Shown here: one piece after another, positions 54,677 to 64,000 of the stretch
How positions within the stretch are numbered: position 1 is the stretch's first letter
Layout: every line of letters begins with the position of its first letter
DNA from: Microthyrium microscopicum
Lineage: Eukaryota > Ascomycota > Dothideomycetes > Microthyriales > Microthyriaceae
Assembly (NCBI GenBank): GCA_010405405.1
Contig: MU004240.1
Span: forward strand, 1,208,882-1,272,881
Direction of reading: 5' to 3'
DNA: 64,000 nucleotides
Translations under genes and position numbers: made by a program
The notes under the pieces: generated by a model
Seen by the model: only the letters and a program-made list of their open reading frames with translations
The model's database searches: none
Told to the model about the DNA's origin: nothing

Positions 54677-55735
54677 GCATTGTTGGCCAAATGAACATTT
54701 GACCTGTTTCGTCATTCAGATGCTGGGTAGGCAAACTCAATGCCTCGAAATGCCTATAATATAATTAAGCTCTCTGATAAAGTACAAGACCGCAAGAATC
54801 AAGTTGTATGCTTCAAACATGAGGTCATTTGGATATGCCCAAACACTTGTTCTTACTGATCAGCTGTTCAGCAGCACTCGAAATCGATGAAGTAATTATG
54901 ATAGCCTGACTAGGTCTGGTAGCACTTGTGCATCGGGCTTCTCTCTCAGTGGATTCAAAAGCGAGTAGTATCGGCCAGAGCGGACTGTAGTTACGTAGTA
55001 GTAGTAGCTCCATAGAGATAGATAGTAGGAGGATTTGTCTCATAGATGAGTAAATGGTGACGTGCGGCTTGATTTGATAGAATTGGTAAGTCCATCAGTG
55101 AGATTGGACTGGAAAAGGGGCAGTGTTGGCATCACCTCTTTAGAGTACAACCAGTCGTTCAGTGCAATGGATAATCCCGAAACCACGGATGACATGGAGC
55201 TAATACGAGGACCCAGCACATTTACGCAAGAATTTTGACGTATCGCAGGACTTGCTAAGGTGAGGCGAAGAACAGGATTACGGAACAGGGTCGGACGAGA
55301 AGAGCAGCGCAGAACAAGAGTGGAGAGGAATACTCTTAGGTACATCGCCGTCGCTGGAGTGGGTGTTGGATAAAAAGAGGCGGGTGCTGAGAAGGGCTCC
55401 CAACTTTGAGAAATTGTAGCCTCGCCGCCAGAAGATTTAGGGAATTGAATTATTGGTACAATCAATGTTTAATATCTGCAGATTGTTATCTTTATTTTAC
55501 AAGTTACTCTACTTGCTGGTTGGAGAGAAATTGCAGCTCGACGCGGCAGGAGGTCCTAGACCGCCACAACTAGATCTTACAGAGGAAAGAGGCGTTTACA
55601 AAAAGTCCAACATCTATCGCCTTGATTGCTCGGCTCCATCCGTCGTCGCCCTCTTGTTTTCTTCATCTCTCCCATCTTGCTGAATTGATCTTTCATTCAT
55701 CTCAATTTCTAACCTCGATTCCAACGCAATTCATC
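54677..55735. other. intergenic region with one doubtful small ORF
   Basis: This is 1.06 kb between the small orphan gene and DOT5. On the minus strand a 101-codon frame (55345-55040) starts with a presequence-like stretch. Nothing else is recognised. Confidence 0.45.
55040..55345 (-). CDS. doubtful small ORF with mitochondrial-presequence-like N-terminus
   Basis: The frame starts MYLRVFLSTLVLRCSSRPTL and continues with Arg, Ser and Leu but no acidic residues for some 55 positions, as matrix-targeting peptides do. The rest (to 101 aa) matches nothing I know. A GTAAAT after SC could be a splice donor, but no partner exon was found. It could be a small novel gene, the relic of a duplicated mitochondrial gene, or chance. 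Confidence 0.25.
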   Translation of the reverse strand: MYLRVFLSTLVLRCSSRPTLFRNPVLRLTLASPAIRQNSCVNVLGPRISSMSSVVSGLSIALNDWLYSKEVMPTLPLFQSNLTDGLTNSIKSSRTSPFTHL

Positions 55736-56544
55736 ATGGTGGAGCTTAGAAAACGCCCTGCTCGTGCCCCGCCAGCCGAAACGCGACCAGCTAAGAAAAA
55801 GGCTGCTGCTAAACCTACTCCTGCGCCAAAAAAGGCAGCAAAGGCAAAGGCCGCGGCCCCAGCTGCTGCTGCTGCTCTCGGAGAGGCATCTGAACCAAAA
55901 GAGGAGGAAGATAAAGCGCCCGCTAAGGTCGAGAAGCCTGATGCTGAACCCAGCAAGCCTGATGTCGAGCCCAGCAAGCAAGGACCGCCAGCTGTAGGCG
56001 ACACCATCGACCTGGAGGGCTTTGGCGGCGAGCTCGAGACGCAAGACGGAAAGAAGGTGACGCTGAAGAAGCTCGTAGACGAAAGCAAAGCAGGCGTGGT
56101 GCTGTTCACATACCCAAAAGCCAATACTCCAGGATGTAAGTTCACAAACATCTGGAAACTCAAAGCTCGAGCTCGAGCTCCACCATTTCTATAACTACAA
56201 GCTAACCACATTTCTCTCCATTAGGCACTGTACAAGCATGCGCATTCCGCGATGGTAGCGAATACCTCCATTCCAAGGGGCTCGTCATCTATGGCCTCTC
56301 AGGTGACTCTCCAAAGTCAAACACTACCTTCAAAACCAAGCAAAACCTCCAGTACGACCTTCTCTGCAACTCGGCGTATACTCTCATTGGTGCGATCGGT
56401 ATGCAGCAAGGCACAGCTCACAAGACAAAGCGTGGTGTCTTTGCGGTAGACAAGAGTGGCAAAGTGTTACTCTCGTTTGCTGGTGGTCCGAAGCCTACAG
56501 TGGATGCCGTTAAGAAGCTCGTCGACGAGATGGATAAGGTATAA
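55736..56544 (+). CDS. DOT5: nuclear thiol peroxidase, PrxQ/BCP type (Dot5-like)
   Basis: Two exons, 55736-56135 and 56225-56544, encode 239 aa. The first 85 residues are Lys/Ala/Pro-rich with acidic patches (KKKAAAKPTPAPKKAAK), a typical nuclear or DNA-associated tail. The peroxiredoxin domain has FTYPKANTPGCTVQACAFRD. The peroxidatic cysteine (C134) and the resolving one (C139) are five residues apart, the atypical 2-Cys PrxQ pattern. YGLSGDSPKSNTTFKTKQNL and KRGVFAVDKSGKVLLSF follow as in Dot5. The splice junction falls within the peroxidatic Cys codon. The yeast orthologue reduces alkyl hydroperoxides in the nucleus and affects telomeric silencing. Confidence 0.92.
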
Positions 56545-56911
56545 GATGTTATGAGAGGCGACGACGTTGAGTAATCATTGGCGTTGGGTTATGGTGCGGC
56601 TGGCGCGGAGTCCGGTTTATTGACATTCGAGACATTTTCTTGAAAAGATATTGTGGATAAGCTATATGAGCAAGGCAATACCTACACAGACTTGGCTTGG
56701 CTTGACTTTGCTAGACGACGAGAAGCCGGGATATTGATACCATTCACATGCAATATATGAGTCGAGTACGATGCAGATGCTTCTTCTAATTTTGTGATGT
56801 AGTTGAGCCACCATGCTGCAGGTCACCAAACTCTTGGACTGGCACTGTTCAAAGGATGATTTCATTCGTCGTGTACTCATCAGCAATCTACAGGAGAATT
56901 ACATTGCTATA
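56545..56911. other. convergent 3' intergenic region
   Basis: This is 367 bp between the convergent DOT5 and ADCK2-like genes. No feature is recognised. Confidence 0.4.
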
Positions 56912-59120
56912 TTACACATTCGGCGACAGCAAGTCGTACTTGACGCAACGTTCCACCTAGACATTCATTAGAAAAGCGATTGGAGGGATATGTCAAACTT
57001 ACACTTTCAATCGAAGCTTGCAACCAGCTTCGTATTTCTAGTCCGCCCCAGACCTTAAGCATTGAAAGATCGCCTCCACGAATCATTCCTGATCCACCTT
57101 GCGCGCCCAGCTGGCGAAGGATTGGTAAAGCACTACAGTTCTATGTTAGTGATGACACTATCAGAACGTTCAAGTTCACCTACCCAGCAAATAGATCAAG
57201 ATCCGGATCCAAGGCGCGCCCGATACCTTCCAGCAGCAGAATACTCAAGACAACATTGACAAAGTCTCCTTCAAGTCTGACATGATGCATTCTCACCATA
57301 CTCAGAACCTCATTCAAAATATCGCCAATCTTGATGTTTCCCAACGCAAATGTCTGACTCTTTACGCCGAGGACGAGATGTTGCATCCGTAGAGCAAACA
57401 CTTCCGGATCAATGACCTCATCCGGTGAACGACAGCGCTCGACCATCAGTCGACCAGACTTGTACCCGTCGAATTCTGCAACGGACTTGAAAAGATCCAA
57501 GAAGTTTTTACGGTTCAACTCGTTTAGTTCTGTCACTAATCCAGTGTCGATGAAAATTATCTGCGGTCTGTAGCCTTCAGTGTCGATTTGTTTGAGTTGT
57601 GCTATCCATTCTTCGTGCTTGCCCCTGCAAGGTCGAAGTCTCGAGAGGACTTCTTCCGTCACGTCGGTAGATTCTTTCAGCGTTTTCATAGCATCTTTGC
57701 TCTTGCCTCGCCAAGAGGGTACTCCTAGATTCTTGGGTTTGTAGAAGCGGACCATGATGTTTCCGGGATGTAAGTCGGCATGGATAAAGTTGTCGATGAG
57801 CAACATGCGCATGAAAGCATCTAGACCTTCATCTGCAATCTCTTTCTGAAAAGCACCACCTCCGTTTTCCAGAAAATCGGCTAGTGGAATGCCTTGTGCA
57901 AACTCCTCGATCAATACGTTGCGAGTTGTGTAGTCTGTGTATGGGAATGGGAACCAAGCTGTACTTCGCTCAGCAAAGTTTTGGCGGAATCGAGTGAGAT
58001 TTGCAGACTCAATTCGCAGATCCAGTTGTAGCTTCATCATCTCTCCAAATTGGACTACCTCGTCTGGAAAGGAGAGCCATTGCATGGTAGGGATAAGGTT
58101 TATGATACTGGCAAAGAAGCCCATTATGCGAAGATCGCGCTGGACGATGCGATCAACGCCCGGATGAAGTACTTTTATAGCCACGTATGTAGACGGCACT
58201 CGCTGCGGTGTGCTTTTCAGTGCTGTGTCGACACCCTCTTTTAAGGTCTGGGTGATGCTCTGTGGCTTTTGTATATCGATATCGCCCGGAACAGCAAGGT
58301 CGGGACTGAGTTTTGCCTTGTAGACTTGGGCAATGGCACCAACGCCTAATGGTTTCTCCTGAAACTCCTCAAAGATGTCTTTAAAATCTCGATCAAAGGC
58401 GTGCTCAATGATCTTCTTGCTTGCTGCGAGAGAGTGTGGTGGAGCATTGGAGTGCAGACTTGACATTATCTTGCACATCTCGGTAGGAAATATGTCTGAT
58501 CGTGAAGCCGCCCATTGACCCAGCTATCGACGACTTAGTCAACCGCTTTCCAGAGTCTAATTCTATGCAGAACTTACCTTTATGAACGCAGCCCCAGCTC
58601 TTTCCATAGACCGAACCAAAAACCCATACCACCATAATGTTCCCCACCTCTCATTATCTCTGGCGGGTACCGTTTCCCCAATCCATATTATTGGGATAGT
58701 CACAATGACGGGCACAAAGATAACGGCTAGGTGTACGAAGCGCAATGCGGTACATAATGGCTCCCAGATATACAAGTCCAAGAAGAAGTATACGCCTCGC
58801 CGTATCTTTGTCGAGTTCTCAAGGACTCTTGGGACATGGTCTGCGAGTTCAGCGCGCGACTGCTCTAGCATGCGCTCCTCGCCCGTCTTGCCATCATCAT
58901 TGTCCTCATTGCTCAGCTGTATGAACGCGGCCGGCGCAAGAATGGTAGCGGATGCTAGAAGTACACCCTTTCGTTGCCGCGGTGGAGATCCGGCGAAATT
59001 TGGGGCTGTAAATTGTCGAGATTGGACTCGGAAAGAACTGATGCGCGAGGGGATTCGAGGCGCGTGTTGGAGGGGCGATTGACGAAAACACAGGCGACCT
59101 GTGGCCAAAAGCCGGCTCAT
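56912..59120 (-). CDS. mitochondrial ABC1/ADCK (UbiB) family atypical kinase, ADCK2/Cqd1 type
   Basis: Four exons, 59120-58578, 58523-57184, 57132-57003 and 56956-56912, encode 685 aa. The first 45 residues are Arg/Ser-rich (MSRLLATGRLCFRQSPLQ), a likely mitochondrial presequence, and two membrane segments follow (LLASATILAPAAFIQL and LAVIFVPVIVTIPIIWIG). The UbiB signature KLGQWAASR (K181-x-G-Q) spans the first splice junction. The kinase-like core has PLGVGAIAQVYKA, VAIKVLHPGV, the catalytic-loop equivalent FIHADLHPGN (H429) and IFIDTGLV in place of DFG. The C-terminal GRALDPDLDLF is typical of ADCK2. Cqd1/ADCK2 act in the inner mitochondrial membrane on coenzyme Q and phospholipid balance. 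The last two small exons are less certain than the core. Confidence 0.88.
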
Positions 59121-59957
59121 AATAGCCCGGAGAGGGAGAGGTGCATTAGACTTGGGAATATTTCGCGAGAGAATCTGTAGAGCAAAGGGCGAATGTCATG
59201 GTGTTGATGGAGGAGGTACCGGGATCTCTCACATGGGACGGAAGCTGGTCAGATCTTCAACGTCATCATCGCAACCTCACCTCTATTCGTCCTTCTCAAC
59301 TCCCACCGCCGTCTTCATCAGACATCTGATTTATATCTATTGAGGCTTTGCCTTGAATGGTCTACAGCAACCGGAGCCATTAAGCCATTCATTGGGTAAT
59401 CAATCCGCTGCTTATATCGCGTCGCTTTCACCTACCATCGCCATCAGCGCAAAGCATACTAGTCTTCAACTTTACGTCTCGCATAGCACTTTTTAGCATC
59501 TGAGTATCTTGACCAAGTCTTATCGCATACCTTGTGACGCGGTTTTGACGCTACGACTTAAATTGACAGCTTGGTGTTATGCTGAGTTTTCCTTTCCTTC
59601 TTTAATCTCCATCTCTTTCTCTCAAATGTTCTTTCAATGCACTTTTCGCTAGCGTAACTTGAAACTTCACGTATCACTGATTGTAGTAAAATTTTGAGAA
59701 TTCGTATGCATTCTCATCATTATCTGAAGTTCTATACAACTTCACACAAGCCTATCTGGCAAGTGAAACAACAGGTATACAACCTGAACATGACTGACCC
59801 CCATAGAAAAGGCCTTAATCTGGTATGCTAATCAACAACACAAAGATTTGCAGTGACCGATATAGGCAAAATGCATAACTACACACATCAACATGATAAG
59901 CGCCCCGCAACAACATGCTAGAGGCGAATCATCAGCAAATCCAACCAACCAACACCA
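59121..59957. other. intergenic region
   Basis: This is 837 bp between the ADCK2-like start and the 3' end of the SAP protein gene. It contains the ADCK2-like promoter. No gene or repeat is supported. Confidence 0.45.
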
Positions 59958-62093
59958 CTACTTCTGAAGAGAATCGCGACCGAGCATGCTAAAGTCAATC
60001 TTGCGCACTGGGCCAGCAGGAGTAAGGTCAGAGCGACCACGCTTGGTAGGAGAGGTGATACCGTCTTCGTATTCGTCCTCTGGGGTACGGGCACGCTTGA
60101 CGGACGCTGGAGAGGGCTGCATGAGATTGCCCATTCCGTGCGGCAAGTTCTCCAGAGGCGAATCGAGCTCCTCGGGAGTGACGGTGGACAACATCTTACC
60201 CCATTCGGAGTTGGCAAGGTCGTACTGAACAAGTCGTGCAATGAGCTCGTCTTTGGAACCGTCGACTTCGAGTGAGCGCTTCTCCATCATCGTCTGGAGC
60301 TCCTCGATGGACATGGCGGCATCGCTATCGGCGAGGCGTTTGCAGATTGCAGCCTTTTGGCCGGTGGAGACGAGATTGCGAGATTGACAGAGCTTGGTGA
60401 TCTCATACTGCTTGAGTTTGCTACGAGGATCGTCACCCTTGGCCAAGCCATAAGTACGCTTTGTGCTGTAGAAGCTCGAAGTCTTCTTGGACTTTGGACA
60501 TGGAGTCTCTGGTGCGACGATCTCGCCGGCCTCTTCGTCCATTTCGTCTCCAGAGTTGCCACTACGAGTCATCTGTCCGTTGACTGGAGAGAACAGCGCG
60601 TCTTGAGATGGTGAAGTGGCTGGTTGAGCAGATGAGCTCTGAGGTCCGACCAATTTGGCAGCCTTTGCATGAAGATCAGTAAGCATGCCTGTCTTCTTGT
60701 CCACAGTCTTTTCCAACTTGGCAATTTGGGCCGCAAGTCTACGCGCCTTGTCCTCCTTCTTTTTAGCTTTCTCCAGCTCCTTTTCCTGGTGTGCTTTCTT
60801 TGCTGCAGCATGATTGGCAGCACGGGTAGCCTCCTCTTGTAGAACACGAGCCTGTCGCTCCTCAGCAGTCTCCACCACATCATCACCCTGCGAATCATCT
60901 GATGTACGTCCGGCCTGAAGATCCTCCAAACGCTGCTTCACGTCTGCAGCCTTGAGCTTTTTGTCATCACCAAACTGGGCATTCATCATATCAGCAATCT
61001 TTTGGTTGCGGGCCTCTTTCAGTCGAGCCATTTTTTCCGCGTTTTGTAGATTCACAGTTGGGACTGCTTCATCCTGGAGATATTGGTCCTATTCAGAGTT
61101 AGAACCTATCCAACGGGAGCCTGGAGCCAGGGAACAACTTACCATCTCAGCGGTGAACACAAACGGAGCTGGATCCTCCAGGCGTGCATCCCACTCGCGC
61201 TGTTTCTGACACAGTCGAAGGAATCGCGTACCGATAGTCTTGGCGCTGTACGGCTTAGCGTTAGGTGGTAGCATTGGATTAACGACATCCCGAACAACTT
61301 CGTTCTTTTCGCCGGCGTGCTTCATTATCCAGATGGTCTGATCGATATCGTCGCGTATATGAGAAATAGGACGAGGTGCGGCGTTGTTTTTGCGACCCGA
61401 AGAATCTTTGACGGTACGTTTGGCCTTACCCGTTCCGGTTGCAGCGGTCGAGTCGCCAGTATTTGGAGTGAATGGATTAGTAGAAGCTAGGTCATTGCGA
61501 CGCGGAGTGACCGGAGTGACCAGAGGGACAGCGTTTGCGGTGTGAGCCGGAGCGGCGAGAGGAGGCTAACAAATTAGTAGGTTTATATGATATCGGAATG
61601 ATAAACTTACCGTATTTGCGGCTGGACTACTACGGAGGGGAATGTCATGGGTACGATTTGCGTAATGTTGAGCGCCGGAGTAATTGCGTGTGTGCGAATA
61701 CGGAGCGTGCGTATGGCTAGGAGATGCGAAATGATAGCCAGAAGGCATATGCGAATATGGTGGTGGTCCCTGGTTGGGATTGGGTGGATGGGCATATGGC
61801 GACGACATAGCTTCAAATTATTTCATTAGCTGTGGTCAAGAGCTTGGGAGACGGGAAGACTTACCATTTGAGGCGCCGGCAATGGCCTGAGGAGACTGCT
61901 CCCATTGACGCACAAGACTCGATGGAATATTGCGTTTTGGTGCGGGAGTTAAGATAGTGGCTTGGGAATCGTCGCTATCAGGCTCATCCCCATGATTTGA
62001 AGCGCCTTGATTCTTCAACATGTCGGAGGGGTAAGCTTCAGGAGGAGTATAGGAACGTTGTACATGGGACGACATAGTGTCGTTAGGGGTCAT
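59958..62093 (-). CDS. SAP-domain protein with coiled coil, uncharacterised
   Basis: Four exons, 62093-61865, 61810-61611, 61565-61143 and 61088-59958, encode 660 aa. The first 240 residues are disordered and Pro/Ser/His-rich (YAHPPNPNQGPPPYSHMPSG). A conserved-looking domain follows: RDDIDQTIWIMKHAGEKNEV, then NAKPYSAKTIGTRFLRLCQK. Next is a long charged coiled coil with AAAKKAHQEKELEKAKKKED at about 370-430. A SAP-like motif (LKQYEITKLCQSRNLVSTGQ, continuing KAAICKRL) lies near 510-540. SAP motifs bind AT-rich DNA, often in chromatin or RNA-processing proteins. The C-terminus has KRARTPEDEYED and TKRGRSDLTP, likely nuclear signals. I believe this is a conserved fungal family without assigned function; a nuclear role is inferred. 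Confidence 0.75.
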
Positions 62094-64000
62094 CGGGAGT
62101 CCTATGACCTGTTGAAGCTTGTGTTAACGATGGTCTCGAGTACAGAGGAGCAGCAAGATTTTGATGGTGTGGGTGGGATGACAGTTTTGGGTTATTGGGA
62201 GACTCAAGCAGCGGAAGTGATGAGTTGAACAGACGAGTCTAAGACTTCCCAGAAGCTTGACGTCGAACTACAAGAAGAAACTTGGTGGGAACAATATGTC
62301 TGTGGGAGAGTGCGAAGTGGGTTGTGGGGAGTTGATGGTGATGGGAGGAAAGATCAACAGCCTTGCTGAGATTCCAAACAAATGTTGCCTTGGTTGACCA
62401 AACAACAGAGAAGAGCTTGGAAGAGGCAATGGGTGTGGTTAAACCGTGTAGAAGTACGTGTAGGAGGTGTTTGAGTGGGGTAAGGTCATTAAAGCCATTC
62501 GAGAGGATTTCGAGGTGGTTTGGATATCGCGATAAACTTACCACACTATTTGGACCGGGTTCCACAATGGATCTCTGACCCTTTGAGGCCAGGCTTTTGG
62601 TATCGATGACAAGGCTCTTATGAACCTGGATAGTAACGGATTGTCGAGTAGGGGTGTTTGAGAAGAAGTTCAAGAGGATCTAGAGAGACTGATAGCGAGT
62701 GCTCAGCAGACAAACGAACTGGTGGTAATGTGATGGGGGAAAGGTTCGAGAGTAGGCTGTAGGAGGGCGGCCTTTTATGAGGACAAAAAAATATGCCCCT
62801 TCCGAAGCTGGACAGGCCGTGCGCTTACAGGATACAAGAAAGTCACCGCGCTCAATGGCCATTGGATTGTGATCAGAGGCGCTGAAGGTGATCAAGATCA
62901 AATAGGCCAGGGTGATGGCTGTTTGAAGGAGGAGCACGATGATGTGTGGGTCTAGGTGAACAGGTCTGGAAGAGCAGCTGGGGAGAAGCGGATTGGGTAT
63001 AACAACTATGCATCGTGAATTCCTAATAAGGGATGTGGCGAAAGAGCTGAAGATTTCTTATGCTCCCGCGTCTTTGAAGATTGGGAGCGATATTGGGAGA
63101 GATATTGAACGGGAGCAATGCTTCTCTCAAGTCTGACATCCTTCCAGATCTTACCAAACCTCTGATCAGGGTTTATTTTACGGATTGCTGAGCGTATGAG
63201 TCTAGACGAGTTATAAAACTGGTAATGCTATATTCTACGTCGAGAACGAACTACGATAATACTTTTATGTTCAATGGGAGTAGTAGAGATATGAAGGCCA
63301 ATGAAGAGACGTTAGTTTTAGCGCAGATATGCTTGGCCAAATGAGGAAGGAAGCTTGGGTGCTAACATATGGGCATAGGTGGTAGGTAGCACGGCACACG
63401 TGGGTATACAGGGAAGGAGCATTTTGACTGGCGCTACTTCACAATTAGATATAGAAACAGCAATGCTTGACAATGGGTATGACTCCTCATTGTGAGCTCT
63501 TTGTGGCCTCATTGAATACTCATTGTAAATCAAATCGGCCCATAAGTTATGGTACTTTTTGAGGTCGACTCCATATCTGCTGATACCAAGGTCCGAGTTA
63601 CATACCAGGTTCCGTCGAATACGATTATCCGCTAAATAAAAAGTTAATTTATTGCTTAGTTACATGTTTGCTGCAGATCGTAAGACGTTGTGATTGATAA
63701 GCAGAAGGTGATAGGTTTTCTGGGCCGTGACATTGGGCTTTGGACTCTCGATATGCATATATTGGATCATCCTGCCAGTATAACGCTGAGAATTCCCGCA
63801 AGCTCCATTCATACGTCGGATTGCCAGCTCCTCTAGACCGATAGTGCATCGTTCATGCTCATACTTGATCAGAAATGCTACCATATATGCCTGACAGTGA
63901 CGCAGAATTACCAATCGTATGTGTCTTCCTCTACATAAGTGTCGACCTTTCGTTTTGCGTTAGCATATGAACATGAGAGGAGATTGAGAAAAAACAGGAA
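62094..64000. other. gene-free right edge
   Basis: This is 1.9 kb upstream of the SAP-domain gene. Open frames of 60-145 codons occur on the minus strand (62239-62937) but have low-complexity composition and no motif. They are probably 5' leader or promoter sequence. No gene can be supported up to the window end. Confidence 0.4.

Noticed and set aside
62239-62937. Open frames upstream of the SAP-domain gene on the minus strand
   Set aside because: They look like translated leader or promoter sequence with no motif or splice connection to the gene.

Overview
The window is nuclear DNA of a filamentous ascomycete (Pezizomycotina). The genes are split by short introns of about 46-95 bp with GT/AG ends and TACTAAC- or CTAAC-like branch sites. 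They encode fungal families: a Zn2Cys6 activator, a DUF1774-like membrane protein, a QutR-like repressor, Dot5, Ssh4/Ear1 and an F-box-like protein. I cannot fix the class from sequence alone. No virus-like element, CRISPR array or rRNA gene was seen.

Layout. 1-4 kb: the start of an F-box-like gene running off the left edge, then a DHA1-type MFS exporter. 5-11 kb: ORC4 with two AT-hooks, a long gene-free stretch and a SAM methyltransferase. 13.5-17.7 kb: a 147-bp MITE directly upstream of a membrane-anchored GDSL esterase, a second, decayed palindromic element, and an ArfGAP (Glo3 type). 18-22.4 kb: cystathionine beta-lyase and a C2H2 regulator. 25-32 kb: an orphan protein, a DUF1774-like membrane protein with an open frame continuing beyond its stop, a small two-helix membrane protein, an EBP-type sterol isomerase homologue and a small cell-surface protein. 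33.6-42.5 kb: SSH4/EAR1, TAF13, complex I PSST, TRAPPC2L/Tca17 and an AAAP amino-acid transporter. 43.8-50.3 kb: a QutR-like repressor and a Zn2Cys6 activator. 51.5-64 kb: a tRNA-like gene with a long insert, an MDR reductase, a small orphan, Dot5 peroxiredoxin, an ADCK2/Cqd1-type kinase and a SAP-domain protein.

Most genes are single-copy housekeeping functions (replication, transcription, vesicle traffic, respiration, mitochondrial lipid homeostasis), not a biosynthetic cluster. The most unusual signal is a family of short imperfect palindromes (about 65-130 bp) with the core CTACCATAGCACTTCT. At least eight copies lie between 33.4 and 42.8 kb, both between genes and inside three introns. 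They resemble introner-like elements or a MITE family.

Spliced models below were built by hand. Exon junctions were checked for reading-frame continuity, and each complete model gives an uninterrupted frame.
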